DNA from: Bacteroidales bacterium UBA1197
Lineage (GTDB): Bacteria; Bacteroidota; Bacteroidia; Bacteroidales; UBA932
NCBI GenBank assembly: GCA_002309995.1
Contig: DBYB01000039.1
Location: forward strand, 24,120-44,577
Length of the DNA stretch: 20,458 bases
Direction of reading: 5' to 3'
Made by a program: the position numbers and the translations under genes. Shown here in pieces: positions 1 to 8,796 of this stretch. The notes under the pieces were generated by a model. The model did not search any database and was not told where the DNA came from. It worked only from the letters and a program-made list of their open reading frames with translations. The first letter of the stretch is position 1. Each line of letters opens with the position of its first letter.

Positions 1-750
1 CAGTCGGACGCGCAGATATACTGGCCGTATTCCGAAGACTGGGACGGAAAATCCTACCCTATAATTACTTTCGACCCGGGCTACGGAGCGGAATCGAATT
101 ATGGATTCGCGATCTCGTACGGGAAGGACGGAACGATGGTCGTAGATTCCGTATATGTAGATGAGAAAGTGGCTCTTAAGCGCCCGGTATGGGTAATCAA
201 CAACAATCGCGATTCAGCCTTCTCGCCGGTAGATTTCTTCTCCACGCCGTCGCCCTCAACCGCAGCGCCGCAGGCCCGAACCCGTACGCTGCTTATGAAG
301 AGCTTCCGTATGCTGCGCAACTACGACAGCTGGTTCGCCGGGGCGTCGGAATTCTGGATTAAAATCGGCAGCGTGAACGGCTTCTCTGCAAGCACGGAAG
401 CGGAACTCAAGCTCTATTCGCCCAGCGTAACGGAGTTTATGCTCATCGTAAAGCGTCGGCAGGTGGGCAAGGAACTCCCGCTGGACGTCATTCTGATGAC
501 CGATTTCACCTCCCAGCTCGAGAAAGTGGCCTTCCTTGTTACGGAAGACGACGGCGGCACACGCACCAACTGGAAGTGCCAGGCGGCTGTGAAAATTCAG
601 TCCAAAAGCTACGGTTTCGACATCGACATCCCCTACCACGACCGGGACGACATCGTCTGGCGCGGCCAGCTCTCCCGCTCCTTCTTCGAGCAAGAAGACA
701 TCGTCTCCGGCCGTTTCGGCGACGTTATCATCAAATTCGAACTGGATTAA
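1..750 (+). CDS. Unrecognised protein, 3' part only
   Basis: The frame is open from base 1 to the TAA at 748-750, giving at least 249 residues, so the true start lies upstream of the window. An internal ATG at 136 is in frame, but the upstream codons read as coherent protein rich in Tyr, Trp, Asp and Gly, so it is probably not the start. The visible part is rich in alternating hydrophobic and polar residues, as in beta-sandwich proteins, with no membrane segment. It ends in a charged stretch and the residues KFELD. I do not recognise the family. A secreted or surface protein is plausible given the neighbours, but its N-terminus is missing. It ends only five bases from the stop of the opposing MATE gene, leaving no room for a private terminator. 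Confidence 0.75.
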   Translation, partial: QSDAQIYWPYSEDWDGKSYPIITFDPGYGAESNYGFAISYGKDGTMVVDSVYVDEKVALKRPVWVINNNRDSAFSPVDFFSTPSPSTAAPQARTRTLLMKSFRMLRNYDSWFAGASEFWIKIGSVNGFSASTEAELKLYSPSVTEFMLIVKRRQVGKELPLDVILMTDFTSQLEKVAFLVTEDDGGTRTNWKCQAAVKIQSKSYGFDIDIPYHDRDDIVWRGQLSRSFFEQEDIVSGRFGDVIIKFELD

Positions 751-755
751 TCAGC

Positions 756-2126
756 TCAGATGTGGATTTCCTTGCGGTAGGTGGCGGTGAGGCAGATGGT
801 GCGGGCGGCGAGGTGGGCGAAGTAGGCGGCGAGGAGGATGTGGAGGCAGATGTCAGCGCCGGGGGCGTAAGACTCAGGGAACAGCAGCCGCCAGCCGAAC
901 CAGAGTCCGAAGAAGCCGAGCATTGCCATAAACATTGAGAGGAACAGGCTGCGCGCCTGCGTGGCGCCGAGGTATATGCCGTCCCAGGTGAAAGCTGCGC
1001 ACCCCAGCGGCGGCATAACCATCAGCCACGGCAGGAAGCGCCGGCAACTCTGTACCACCGCTTCGTCCGAAGTGAACAGGCGCACCAGCGGCGTGCCGGC
1101 CAGCGCATACAGCCCGATGAAGAGCACCGCAATGGACATACTCCAGACGAAAACATATTTGACCGTGCGGCGCAGCCTCAGCTCGTCCCGGGCTCCTATG
1201 AACCGGCCGGTCAGGGCTTCACCGGCATAGGCAAAGCCGTCGGTAAAATAGGAGAACACCATCAGCAGCTGCATCATTATGGACGAGCACGCCAGCAGGA
1301 CGTCTCCGAACGACGACGCAATGATGGTGTAACCCATATAGATACCTGTGAAGCACAGCGAGCGGCCCAGGAGGTTGCCGTTCATCTTCAGGAACGGCAT
1401 CAAGCTGGACGGATGCAGGAGCGCGGCCGCATCGTCCTTCGACACGGTGGCGAACACACGGCGGTACTTGAAAACGCACACCAGCACCACATACAGCAGG
1501 CCGGCATACTGAGCCACCACTGTTCCGGCCGCTATACCGTCGAATCCAAGGCCACTCCAGCCGAAGCAGCCGAAAGTAAGCAAGAACGACGCCGCGATAT
1601 TGGTGAAGTTGACTATCAGGTCCGTCCACATTGAACTCACGGAGTCCTGCATACCCACGAACCAGCCCCGGAAAACCATTAGCAGGAGGGTTGCAGGAGC
1701 GGCCCAGATACGTATGTAGAAATAGCGCAGGGCAAGCTCGCACACCCTCGGAGTGGCATCTACCAGCAGGATTCCCAGACGGGCCATTGGCACCTGAATC
1801 AGCAAAACGAGCACAGCCGCCGCCAGGGCCAGGCCGGTGCCGCGCACGAAGATGGACGCGCACTCGTGGTCGCTCCCGCGCCCGAAGGCCTGGGCCGTAA
1901 GCCCGCCTGTGCCGGTGCGCAGGAAGAAGAAGTTCCAGTACAGCAGGTTGAGCATCATTGCGCCCACGGAGATGCCCCCGATGAACGAGGCCGAACCGCC
2001 GCCGGAATCTACCAGATGGCCGGCAATTGCCGTATCCACCATACCCACAAGCGGCACGGTGAGATTGGCAAGAATGCTCGGGAGGGACAGTCTGAGTATT
2101 TCCCTGTTGAGATAGCGGTCGGCCAT
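756..2126 (-). CDS. MATE family efflux transporter (DinF-like)
   Basis: The 456-residue product is almost entirely hydrophobic and can be divided into about 12 transmembrane segments, the usual number and length for the MATE family. The N-terminus (IPSILANLTVPLVGMVDTAI-like, residues about 14-34) carries the conserved Pro and the VDTA motif of the DinF branch. A matching region follows near the middle of the protein, as expected for two six-helix halves. MATE pumps export organic cations or drugs using a Na+ or H+ gradient across the inner membrane; the substrate here cannot be read from sequence. The ATG at 2124-2126 lies 19 bases after a TATTTTTG -7 box on the minus strand. The gene is divergent from the dehydrogenase at 2197 and appears to be transcribed alone. 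Confidence 0.93.
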   Translation of the reverse strand: MADRYLNREILRLSLPSILANLTVPLVGMVDTAIAGHLVDSGGGSASFIGGISVGAMMLNLLYWNFFFLRTGTGGLTAQAFGRGSDHECASIFVRGTGLALAAAVLVLLIQVPMARLGILLVDATPRVCELALRYFYIRIWAAPATLLLMVFRGWFVGMQDSVSSMWTDLIVNFTNIAASFLLTFGCFGWSGLGFDGIAAGTVVAQYAGLLYVVLVCVFKYRRVFATVSKDDAAALLHPSSLMPFLKMNGNLLGRSLCFTGIYMGYTIIASSFGDVLLACSSIMMQLLMVFSYFTDGFAYAGEALTGRFIGARDELRLRRTVKYVFVWSMSIAVLFIGLYALAGTPLVRLFTSDEAVVQSCRRFLPWLMVMPPLGCAAFTWDGIYLGATQARSLFLSMFMAMLGFFGLWFGWRLLFPESYAPGADICLHILLAAYFAHLAARTICLTATYRKEIHI

Positions 2127-2145
2127 AAACTGCGCGTCGAAAGGA

Positions 2146-2153
2146 CAAAAATA
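2146..2153 (-). promoter_or_regulatory. Promoter -7 box of the MATE gene
   Basis: TATTTTTG on the minus strand matches the Bacteroidetes TAnnTTTG -7 consensus and ends 19 bases before the MATE start codon. No convincing -33 TTG was found. The site sits in the 70-base AT-rich gap shared with the divergent dehydrogenase. Confidence 0.55.
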
Positions 2154-2164
2154 TAAAAAATTGC

Positions 2165-2172
2165 TAAATTCG
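2165..2172 (+). promoter_or_regulatory. Possible -7 box of the dehydrogenase gene
   Basis: TAAATTCG resembles TAnnTTTG with one mismatch (TTCG for TTTG) and ends 24 bases before the ATG at 2197. It is the best candidate on this strand in the short divergent gap, but the mismatch makes it weak. Confidence 0.35.
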
Positions 2173-2196
2173 CACTGCTAAACACTAATATCGAAA

Positions 2197-3222
2197 ATGA
2201 AAGCTCTGAATCTTCACGCAGTCGGCGACCTCCGTTACGAAGAAGTCCCCGATCCGGTACGCCAGGAAGGCGAAGTATTGCTCAAAGTCAAGGCCTGCGG
2301 CATCTGCGGAAGCGATATCCCCCGCATATTCAAGAAAGGAACCTACCACTTCCCCACCATCCCGGGACACGAGTTCTCGGGAGAAATCGTCGATGCCGAC
2401 GACCCCGCTCTCATTGGCAAGAAGGCAGCCGTATTCCCGCTGCTCCCCTGCCGCAAGTGCGCCTCCTGCCAGGTAGGCGAGTACGCCCAGTGCAGCGACT
2501 ACGACTACTATGGCTCCCGCCGCGACGGAGCATACGCCCAGTATATCGCCGTGAAGGAATGGAACCTCGTGCCGTTCGAGGGTATCAGTTATGAAGAGGC
2601 CGCTATGTGCGAGCCCGCCGCCGTCGCCCTCCACGCAATGGGCCTGGCAGACGTGAAGATAGGCGACACCGTTGCCATTTTCGGCGCCGGCCCCATCGGA
2701 GCAATGCTCGGCCTGTGGGCCAAGGCCTCCGGAGCATCCCGCGTGATTCTCTGCGACATAGACCCCACCAAGGTGGCCTTCGCCGCCAGTATGGGATTCG
2801 ATGCCGTAAACAGTGCTGAAACAGACGCCGCCGAGTACATCAAGAGCGTGACCGGCGGGCGCGGGGCAGACGCCTGCATCGAAGGCGCCGGCGCCACCCA
2901 GACCTGGGAAAGCTGCATCAAGAGCGTAAAGAGCTTCGGCCACGTGGTATGTATGGGCAATCCCTTCGGCGATATGACCCTCACCCAGGGCACCTACAGC
3001 CAGCTGTTGCGCAAGCAGCTTACCATACGCGGCACCTGGAACAGCAGCTACAACGACGCGCACAACGACTGGCGCACCGCCCTCGACGCCATCTCCAAGC
3101 ACATCATCGATGTGCGCCCGCTCATCTCCCACCGCTTCAAACTGGAAGAGTACAAGCAGGCCTTCGATATGATTCTCGGCCGAAAGGAGTTCTACAGCAA
3201 GGTGATGTTTACTCCTGAGTAA
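2197..3222 (+). CDS. Zinc-dependent medium-chain dehydrogenase, galactitol-1-phosphate 5-dehydrogenase-like
   Basis: The 341-residue protein has the full MDR layout. The catalytic zinc ligands are C37 (in CGICGSD), H58-E59 (GHE) and E139 (CEP). The structural zinc lobe has Cys 85, 88, 91 and 99. The Rossmann motif GAGPIG is at 163-168, followed by D187 at the end of the second strand, which favours NAD+ over NADP+. Length and motif spacing match sugar-alcohol dehydrogenases (galactitol-1-phosphate 5-dehydrogenase, sorbitol dehydrogenase and threonine dehydrogenase relatives), which oxidise a secondary alcohol to a ketone. The exact substrate is uncertain, because no transport or kinase gene for a polyol lies alongside. 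Its last 14 bases overlap the end of the opposing DUF3109 gene. Probably monocistronic. Confidence 0.9.
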   Translation: MKALNLHAVGDLRYEEVPDPVRQEGEVLLKVKACGICGSDIPRIFKKGTYHFPTIPGHEFSGEIVDADDPALIGKKAAVFPLLPCRKCASCQVGEYAQCSDYDYYGSRRDGAYAQYIAVKEWNLVPFEGISYEEAAMCEPAAVALHAMGLADVKIGDTVAIFGAGPIGAMLGLWAKASGASRVILCDIDPTKVAFAASMGFDAVNSAETDAAEYIKSVTGGRGADACIEGAGATQTWESCIKSVKSFGHVVCMGNPFGDMTLTQGTYSQLLRKQLTIRGTWNSSYNDAHNDWRTALDAISKHIIDVRPLISHRFKLEEYKQAFDMILGRKEFYSKVMFTPE

Positions 3223-3793
3223 GCTTCTCCGCCGCAGCGCATAAAGCTTCATAGAATTCAGCTCCGAAAACTTCCGTGAGAGGCTTTCGGAGGAATTGGT
3301 ATGCCCGCACGCCCTCGCGGGCTCCCTTCTCGAACGCCCGTTTGCATATGTCCCAGCGGTGCAGGTTCAGCGCCATACCGCCGTTCTTGAAACGGGTAAC
3401 GCGTATGGGATACAGGGAGCAGGAGCGGGGCTTTGTACAACCGCAGCTCTCTATGGCGCACAGACAACTCCCGCCCTCGTTGAAATATGCATAAGCGCAT
3501 ACCCCGGACCCGGGAACAAGCGGGGTGACCATATCGCCTTCACGGTCGATTTCGAAGAATCCGTTCAGGGCCACCGCCTCGCGCCCGGCCTCCGGCATAC
3601 GGTGGCAGAACCGCGGGTAATCCCTCTCGAGCACAGACGGCTCATCCTCGCCCATTGGCGCTCCGGCGTCGCCGATTATGCAGCAGGCGCCCTTGCATGC
3701 CTCGTAATCACAGGCAAAATACTCCAGCACGACATCCTCGGACACGAGAATGTCGCCTATCTGGATTATGGTACCGAATTGCCTGTCGCTCAT
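3209..3793 (-). CDS. DUF3109 family cysteine-rich protein
   Basis: The 194-residue protein has at least 12 cysteines, many clustered: C28, C33, C37, C38, C63, C99, C110, C112, C117, C119, C125 and C150. The C-x4-C-x3-CC start and the later CxC and CGC groups are typical of DUF3109, a Bacteroidetes family related to the zinc- or iron-chelating CxxCxxCC proteins. No biochemical function is established to my knowledge; metal or Fe-S binding is inferred from the cysteines. There is no signal peptide, so it should be cytoplasmic. Its ATG overlaps the TGA of the upstream M16 homologue as ATGA, implying coupled translation and the same mRNA as aspA. Its 3' end overlaps the convergent dehydrogenase by 14 bases. 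Confidence 0.88.
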   Translation of the reverse strand: MSDRQFGTIIQIGDILVSEDVVLEYFACDYEACKGACCIIGDAGAPMGEDEPSVLERDYPRFCHRMPEAGREAVALNGFFEIDREGDMVTPLVPGSGVCAYAYFNEGGSCLCAIESCGCTKPRSCSLYPIRVTRFKNGGMALNLHRWDICKRAFEKGAREGVRAYQFLRKPLTEVFGAEFYEALCAAAEKLTQE

Positions 3794-6342
3794 TGTACGA
3801 CGTACTCGGCTGTACTGTCGAGGAGGCTGGCGAAAATCTTCTGAATCTCTTCAGGCGTCACGGCCTTGATGCGCTGGGCAAAGCCGCTGCGCAGATCCTG
3901 ACCTACGGAACTGCGGTCCAGCACGGCGTCGCGCAGCATCTCCGACAGGTTCTCGTCGGCCTTGTACCAGTTGATAAGGATTTCCTTGCAGAGGTCCAGC
4001 CTGTTCTTGTCCATCTCTGTCGTTGCCAGACGGTTGATTACCGTACGCACTGTTGCGAGCGTCTGCAAAGGCATGGCGGGCGATACATCGGCAGGCAGGC
4101 AGATTGCCGGAATAGGCTCGCAGCGTACGTGCACCCTGAACCTTTCCGCCGGCAGCATATCGAACCGGCCAGATACGGTGGCGAACATACCCTCGCTCAT
4201 AAGCGCCTTGTCCAATTCAGCCTGGAGAAGGGTGCAGGCCAGGTTCATCTGGCTGGAACCTTCGGGGCCGAAGGGCCACAGGGACTCCATAGCCACGTTC
4301 ACGCTGACGTTCCGCCATTCATGCTCGGTTGCCACGGTACTCCAGCAGGTGCGGAGCGGGTAAGGCATCCTCGGCCGCATTGTCCTCTGCTGCCCGGTGC
4401 GGAAGGCACCGAGATTGTTACAAAGAATCTTCAGCGCAACGTTCTCGTTCAGGTCGCCCACCAGCACTATCACGGCAGATTTCATATTGGACGTCTTCTT
4501 GGAGAGATACTGGCTGAGACGGAAGTTGAAGTCGCCGGGCGGCAAATCGGGCATACTGCCGATAACGTACTCATATTTAGGGCACAGCGTACTGTCCAGC
4601 GATGCCATTATGCCTCCTTCGTAATACTTGTCGCGAGCAAGCCTGACGCGCTTTTCCGCCAGGTAGCGCTGATACTCTTCGGGGTCGGGCGAGTAGTTGT
4701 TGGCATATGACGCCAGCACCTTCAGCAGCAGCGAGAGGGAGGAACTGCGGGCCTGCCCCACAAAACGCACGTCCGTCATCGTAACCCTGGGGTTCAGGAC
4801 AATGCCGTTCGCCGTAAGCAGGTCAGTCACGTGGGAGTTGCTGAGCCCGGACACCATTCCCAGACGCAGCACCTCATCGGCAAAAGCCGGCTCCGAACCG
4901 GAGATAGCAGAAATCTCAGGCCAGCCGCCCTTGATCATCATTCCGTACTGGAACGTGCCCTTGTCGGCCGTCTGCTTGTAGATGACGCTGATGCCGTTGG
5001 AGAAAGTCCACAACTTGCCGCCTGTGAAAGTGTCCCTGGCGGTGGTCTTTAGTTTCACCTTGCGCGGACGGCCCTCCAGCAGCACGGTGTCGGACGGTTC
5101 GGGGAGGGCGATCCTGCACTCGTATCCGGATTCCCAGCTCTCCTTGAACGCCGCAAGCATACCGGGGCCGTCGGGCCTCACGGGAGCGCCGACCCTCATA
5201 TATAGGTTGCGGTCCGGGGATATGATGGATGATATGTAATTCCCGAGAAGCTCACATTCGCGCTTTGGCTCGAGCCTGAGGCCTGTGAAGACGGAACTCA
5301 GTTCGGAACTTGCGGACAGGTTGGAGCCGTACAGGTAAGACGCGATGCACTTGTCGAGGTACTCATCGTTGGACGTCCTTACGCGGGAGGTCTGAAGTCT
5401 GGTCATCTCCGCAATTTCGGTGCGGGCGAATTCCACTTCCTCAACGGTGGGGCCCTCCTCATCGAGGGTAGACAGCACTCCGGCGGCAACACGGACGGCC
5501 TGTTCCAGCTTGTCGGGGGCCGTATGGAAACGTATGATGAACTGTTCGTCGCCGGAAGTGGCTTCGCTGCCGATGTAAGAGAACGAGTAGTCTGCCAAAG
5601 GAATTCCTGCTTCGGAGAAGGCCGCGCGCATCCTGCGTCCAAGGACCTTGTCCATTTCCATTGCGAGCAGGCGGCTCATTACCGGCTGGATGGTGTTCAT
5701 ACGCTCGCGATCAAAGCGCGGGCTGCGGTAACTGAGGCTCACCGTACCAACGGGTGCCGAGGTAGAGGTGACTATAGCATCCTCCCTGGGCTTCCATTCA
5801 TAGTTCCAGGTATCCTCCACGCTCTTGCGGCGGGAGATGGTCATAGAAAGTATACGGATGCGCTCCAGCACGGCGGCCACGTCTATATTACCGCTGACCA
5901 CTATCGCCTGCTCATACTTGGACGAACGGGCCATATCGAACAGCATCAGGAGGGTGGAATCAGTTACCTCCGGGCGCGACACCGGAACGTCGGCAAAACG
6001 GAATACCGTAGAATTGCGCGAAAACTCGATAAAACCGCGCCGGCCATAGCCGACACCATTGTCTATCAGGAACTTATACGGCTTGCGGCCATAGAAGTGC
6101 GGCAGGCTCACCAGATCTTTTCGGGGGCCGCTGCGGTCTGTACGCATAGGCTGCACCAGCGCAAAATCGGCAAATCCGGGGAAGGCGGTATTGTTTACCA
6201 GATAATAGGAAATGCCGTCCGGGAGCTTTCCGGTGACGATTTCGGGGGCCTTGCCCAGGGCGGGCAAATCCTGGGCAGCGGCGGCACCGCTTCCAAGCAG
6301 CGCCACGGCTGCGGCTATGAGTATTGAGCGCAATGTTTTCAC
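3790..6342 (-). CDS. Periplasmic M16 (insulinase/pitrilysin) homologue lacking the zinc motif
   Basis: The 850-residue product starts with a signal peptide (about residues 1-23, ending AAA before QDLP). It has two M16-type halves, the first opening with KLPDGISYYLVNN (about 39-51) and the second with FSNGISVIYK (after about residue 430). In active M16 peptidases the first half carries HxxEH after the start of its first helix. Here that position reads H82-F-Y-G-R86, so the catalytic Glu and second His are absent; no HxxEH or inverted equivalent was seen in the second half. It may be a non-catalytic partner of an active M16 protein encoded elsewhere, as in heteromeric M16 pairs, or a binding protein. 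Start is GTG at 6340-6342; no in-frame ATG lies between it and aspA, 17 bases upstream. Overlaps the next gene by four bases. Confidence 0.85.
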   Translation of the reverse strand: MKTLRSILIAAAVALLGSGAAAAQDLPALGKAPEIVTGKLPDGISYYLVNNTAFPGFADFALVQPMRTDRSGPRKDLVSLPHFYGRKPYKFLIDNGVGYGRRGFIEFSRNSTVFRFADVPVSRPEVTDSTLLMLFDMARSSKYEQAIVVSGNIDVAAVLERIRILSMTISRRKSVEDTWNYEWKPREDAIVTSTSAPVGTVSLSYRSPRFDRERMNTIQPVMSRLLAMEMDKVLGRRMRAAFSEAGIPLADYSFSYIGSEATSGDEQFIIRFHTAPDKLEQAVRVAAGVLSTLDEEGPTVEEVEFARTEIAEMTRLQTSRVRTSNDEYLDKCIASYLYGSNLSASSELSSVFTGLRLEPKRECELLGNYISSIISPDRNLYMRVGAPVRPDGPGMLAAFKESWESGYECRIALPEPSDTVLLEGRPRKVKLKTTARDTFTGGKLWTFSNGISVIYKQTADKGTFQYGMMIKGGWPEISAISGSEPAFADEVLRLGMVSGLSNSHVTDLLTANGIVLNPRVTMTDVRFVGQARSSSLSLLLKVLASYANNYSPDPEEYQRYLAEKRVRLARDKYYEGGIMASLDSTLCPKYEYVIGSMPDLPPGDFNFRLSQYLSKKTSNMKSAVIVLVGDLNENVALKILCNNLGAFRTGQQRTMRPRMPYPLRTCWSTVATEHEWRNVSVNVAMESLWPFGPEGSSQMNLACTLLQAELDKALMSEGMFATVSGRFDMLPAERFRVHVRCEPIPAICLPADVSPAMPLQTLATVRTVINRLATTEMDKNRLDLCKEILINWYKADENLSEMLRDAVLDRSSVGQDLRSGFAQRIKAVTPEEIQKIFASLLDSTAEYVVQ

Positions 6343-6359
6343 ATCAACAAATATTGCAA

Positions 6360-7772
6360 TTACTTAAGAAGCTCGTGTGAGGCGGTCATTGCTTTGGGAT
6401 CGAGGGCCTCGTCGAGTTTCTCCCTGGTCATATAGCCGTGCTCGAGCACCAGGTCGTACACGCTCCTGCCGGTCTCCAGAGCCTCTTTCGCCACCTTGGT
6501 GGAGGTCTTGTAGCCTATGTACGGGTTGAGTGCGGTTACGATTCCGATGGAATTCTTTACCATCTCGTAGCAGTGGCCGGCGTTCACGGTGATGCCGTCG
6601 ATGCAGCGGGTGCGGAGGGTGTCCATCACGTTGGTCAGCCAGGTCTGGCTCTCCAGGATGGATTGCACGATCACGGGCTCCATCACGTTGAGCTGCAGCT
6701 GACCGGCCTCTGCGGCAAAAGCAACAGTAGTGTCGTTGCCTATCACCTTGAAGCACACCTGGTTGGTCACCTCAGGGATAACAGGGTTCACCTTTCCGGG
6801 CATAATCGAGGAACCGGGAGCCATAGGGGGCAGGTTGATCTCGTGCAGGCCGCAACGGGGGCCGGACGCCATAAGGCGGAGGTCGTTGCATATCTTGCTG
6901 AGCTTGACGGCAAGACGCTTGAGGGCGGCGGAGTAGCTCACGTAGGCTCCGGTGTCGGGGGTTGCCTCCACCAGGTCGGGAGCCTTCTCGAAGGTGTCGC
7001 CGCTGAACTCGCTCAGGCGGCGGGTGCAGAGTTCGGCAAAGCCGGGAACCGCGTTAAGTCCGGTACCGATAGCCGTTCCACCCATATTTATCTCCTTGAG
7101 CAGCACCACGTTGCGCTCCAGGTTGGCGATTTCCTCCTCGAGGTTGTTGGCAAATGCGTTGAACTCCTGGCCGGAGGTCATAGGCACTGCGTCCTGCAGC
7201 TGGGTGCGGCCCATCTTGATGATGTCCTTGAATTCCTCGCCCTTGGCGCGGAAAGAGGCGATGAGGTCTTTCAGGGCCCTCTCCAGGTGGCGGTTCATAC
7301 GCACGAAGGTGTAGCGGAAGGCCGTAGGATATGCGTCGTTGGTGGACTGGGCGCAGTTCACGTGGTCGTTGGGAGAGCAGTACTGGTACTCGCCTTTCTT
7401 GTGTCCCATAAGCTCCAGGGCGCGGTTGGCGATTACCTCGTTGGCATTCATATTCACGGAAGTTCCAGCTCCGCCCTGCATCATATCCACAGGGAACTGG
7501 TCGTGCAGCTTGCCGTCCACGATTTCCTTGCAGGCCGCGATGATGGCGTCGGCAATCGTGCGGTCCAGTACTCCCAGCTCGGCATTTGCCGCGGCTGCAG
7601 CCATCTTCACATAAGCCATTGCCACGATGTACTCGGGATAGTGGCACATCCTGGTTGTGGAAATTTTGTAATTCTCAAGGGCCCTCTGGGTCTGGACTCC
7701 GTAATATGCGTCAGCGGGAACTTTCAGTTCACCGATAAGGTCGCTCTCGACCCTGTATTTCATTTCAGACAT
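6360..7772 (-). CDS. aspA: Aspartate ammonia-lyase
   Basis: The 470-residue protein is a full-length class II fumarase/aspartase enzyme. It shows the superfamily signature GSSIMPGKVNP at 320-330, with S321 expected to be the catalytic base and K327 and N329 contacting substrate. Other substrate motifs are GGAGTSVNMNANEV (100-113), QSTND (142-146) and GRTQLQDAVP (188-197). The N-terminal EsDliGelkVP and YYGVQTQRA segments favour aspartase over fumarase. It deaminates L-aspartate to fumarate and ammonia in the cytoplasm, feeding fumarate respiration or the reductive succinate pathway common in Bacteroidales. First gene of a leftward operon with the M16 homologue and DUF3109 gene. A TAACTTTG -7 box lies 24 bases before its ATG. 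Confidence 0.96.
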   Translation of the reverse strand: MSEMKYRVESDLIGELKVPADAYYGVQTQRALENYKISTTRMCHYPEYIVAMAYVKMAAAAANAELGVLDRTIADAIIAACKEIVDGKLHDQFPVDMMQGGAGTSVNMNANEVIANRALELMGHKKGEYQYCSPNDHVNCAQSTNDAYPTAFRYTFVRMNRHLERALKDLIASFRAKGEEFKDIIKMGRTQLQDAVPMTSGQEFNAFANNLEEEIANLERNVVLLKEINMGGTAIGTGLNAVPGFAELCTRRLSEFSGDTFEKAPDLVEATPDTGAYVSYSAALKRLAVKLSKICNDLRLMASGPRCGLHEINLPPMAPGSSIMPGKVNPVIPEVTNQVCFKVIGNDTTVAFAAEAGQLQLNVMEPVIVQSILESQTWLTNVMDTLRTRCIDGITVNAGHCYEMVKNSIGIVTALNPYIGYKTSTKVAKEALETGRSVYDLVLEHGYMTREKLDEALDPKAMTASHELLK

Positions 7773-7796
7773 AACAGTAGTTTGGCGTTAGTTGGG

Positions 7797-7804
7797 CAAA
7801 GTTA
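7797..7804 (-). promoter_or_regulatory. Promoter -7 box of the aspA operon
   Basis: TAACTTTG on the minus strand fits TAnnTTTG and ends 24 bases before the aspA ATG. It lies back to back with the TPR gene promoter at 7828-7835 in a 91-base divergent region. No clear -33 TTG at the expected distance. Confidence 0.6.
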
Positions 7805-7827
7805 CTACAATTTGGCAAATTTTTTGT

Positions 7828-7835
7828 TACATTTG
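7828..7835 (+). promoter_or_regulatory. Promoter -7 box of the TPR-U32 operon
   Basis: TACATTTG fits TAnnTTTG and ends 28 bases before the ATG at 7864. This supports starting the TPR gene at 7864 and not at the in-frame ATG at 7792, which lies upstream of the promoter. Confidence 0.55.
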
Positions 7836-7863
7836 CCGTTCGAATCTAAAAAAGACGAGATAT

Positions 7864-8796
7864 ATGAAAAAGATTTTAGTTTCTCTCGCAGCATTGTTAG
7901 TAGCTGTAACCACGGTATCCGCACAGAGCATGGCGGAAGCAACCGAGACCGCAAAACTTGCAAACGAATCCCTTTCCGCAGGGGATCTCGGCACCGCCCT
8001 TGATGGATTCAAAATGGCCCTTGTGATGGCACAGGCCTGCGGCGACGAAGGCGCAGAACTCGTAAGCACCTGCCAGGGCATCATTCCCAAGATTATGAAC
8101 AACCTTGCAAAGGGTCTTTACAACGAAAAGAAATACGACGAGGCTATCGCCAAGTACGAAGAGACCATAGCTGTTGCCAAGGAATACGGCGACGAAGACA
8201 CCGCAGCCAAGGCAGAGTCCATAATTCCTCAGCTTTACGTAGAAAAGGGCAAGGCTCTCAACTCCGCAAAGGATTTCGAAGGCGCAGTGGAGGCTTTCCG
8301 CAAGTCGCTCGAGCTCAATCCCACCAACGGCAACGTGGCTCTGCGCCTCGGTATGGCCCTGGAGAGCGCCGGCAAGGGCGATGAGGCCATTGAGGCTTAC
8401 AAGCTCGCCGCCGCCAATGGTCAGGAGAAGAACGCCAACGCCCAGATCGGCAAGCACTATCTCAAGCTTGCCGTAGAGGAGCTCAAGGGCAAGAAATACG
8501 CCGACGCTGCCAAGGACGCTCTGGCCAGCCTCGAATATGCAGAGACCCCTCAGGCATACCAGGTAGCAGGCCAGGCTTCCCAGCTCTCCGGTAAGAACGC
8601 CGACGCCGTGAAGTACTTCGAGAAGTATCTCGAGCTCGCTCCCAACGCCAAGAACGCAGGCCAGATAGCCTACACCATCGGCGTTCTTGAGATGCAGGCA
8701 AAGAACAACGCCAAGGCCAAGGAGTACCTTACCAAGGCCCTCTCCGATCCCAAGTACGGCGAGGACGCCAAGAAGGCTCTCAGCACCATTAAATAA
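7864..8796 (+). CDS. Secreted tetratricopeptide-repeat protein
   Basis: The reading frame is open from an ATG at 7792, but I start at 7864. That start gives a clean signal peptide (MKKILVSL..., cleavage after A20 before QSMAE) and places the promoter upstream of the gene. The mature part of about 290 residues is a series of helical TPR units, clearest at about 84-103 (YNEKKYDEAIAKYEE), 130-152 (AKDFEGAVEAFRKSLELNP), 163-180 (GKGDEAIEAYKLA), 240-260 (GKNADAVKYFEKYLELAP) and 274-292. It is very rich in Ala, Lys and Glu. TPR proteins act as protein-binding scaffolds; the partner is unknown. Probably periplasmic. Its stop overlaps the U32 start by one base (TAATG), so the two are likely co-translated. 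Confidence 0.88.
   Translation: MKKILVSLAALLVAVTTVSAQSMAEATETAKLANESLSAGDLGTALDGFKMALVMAQACGDEGAELVSTCQGIIPKIMNNLAKGLYNEKKYDEAIAKYEETIAVAKEYGDEDTAAKAESIIPQLYVEKGKALNSAKDFEGAVEAFRKSLELNPTNGNVALRLGMALESAGKGDEAIEAYKLAAANGQEKNANAQIGKHYLKLAVEELKGKKYADAAKDALASLEYAETPQAYQVAGQASQLSGKNADAVKYFEKYLELAPNAKNAGQIAYTIGVLEMQAKNNAKAKEYLTKALSDPKYGEDAKKALSTIK

Noticed and set aside
7792..7863. Upstream in-frame ATG of the TPR gene
   Set aside because: It lies before the TACATTTG promoter box and would bury the signal peptide behind 24 unrelated residues.
7773..7863. Riboswitch or RNA gene in the aspA-TPR gap
   Set aside because: The 91 bases are filled by two divergent promoters and show no stable stem.
6438..8003. 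521-codon open frame on + opposite aspA
   Set aside because: Antisense shadow of a fully convincing aspA; its translation is rich in His, Gly and Val with no domain, as expected from the complement of GC-rich codons, and it runs across the divergent promoters.
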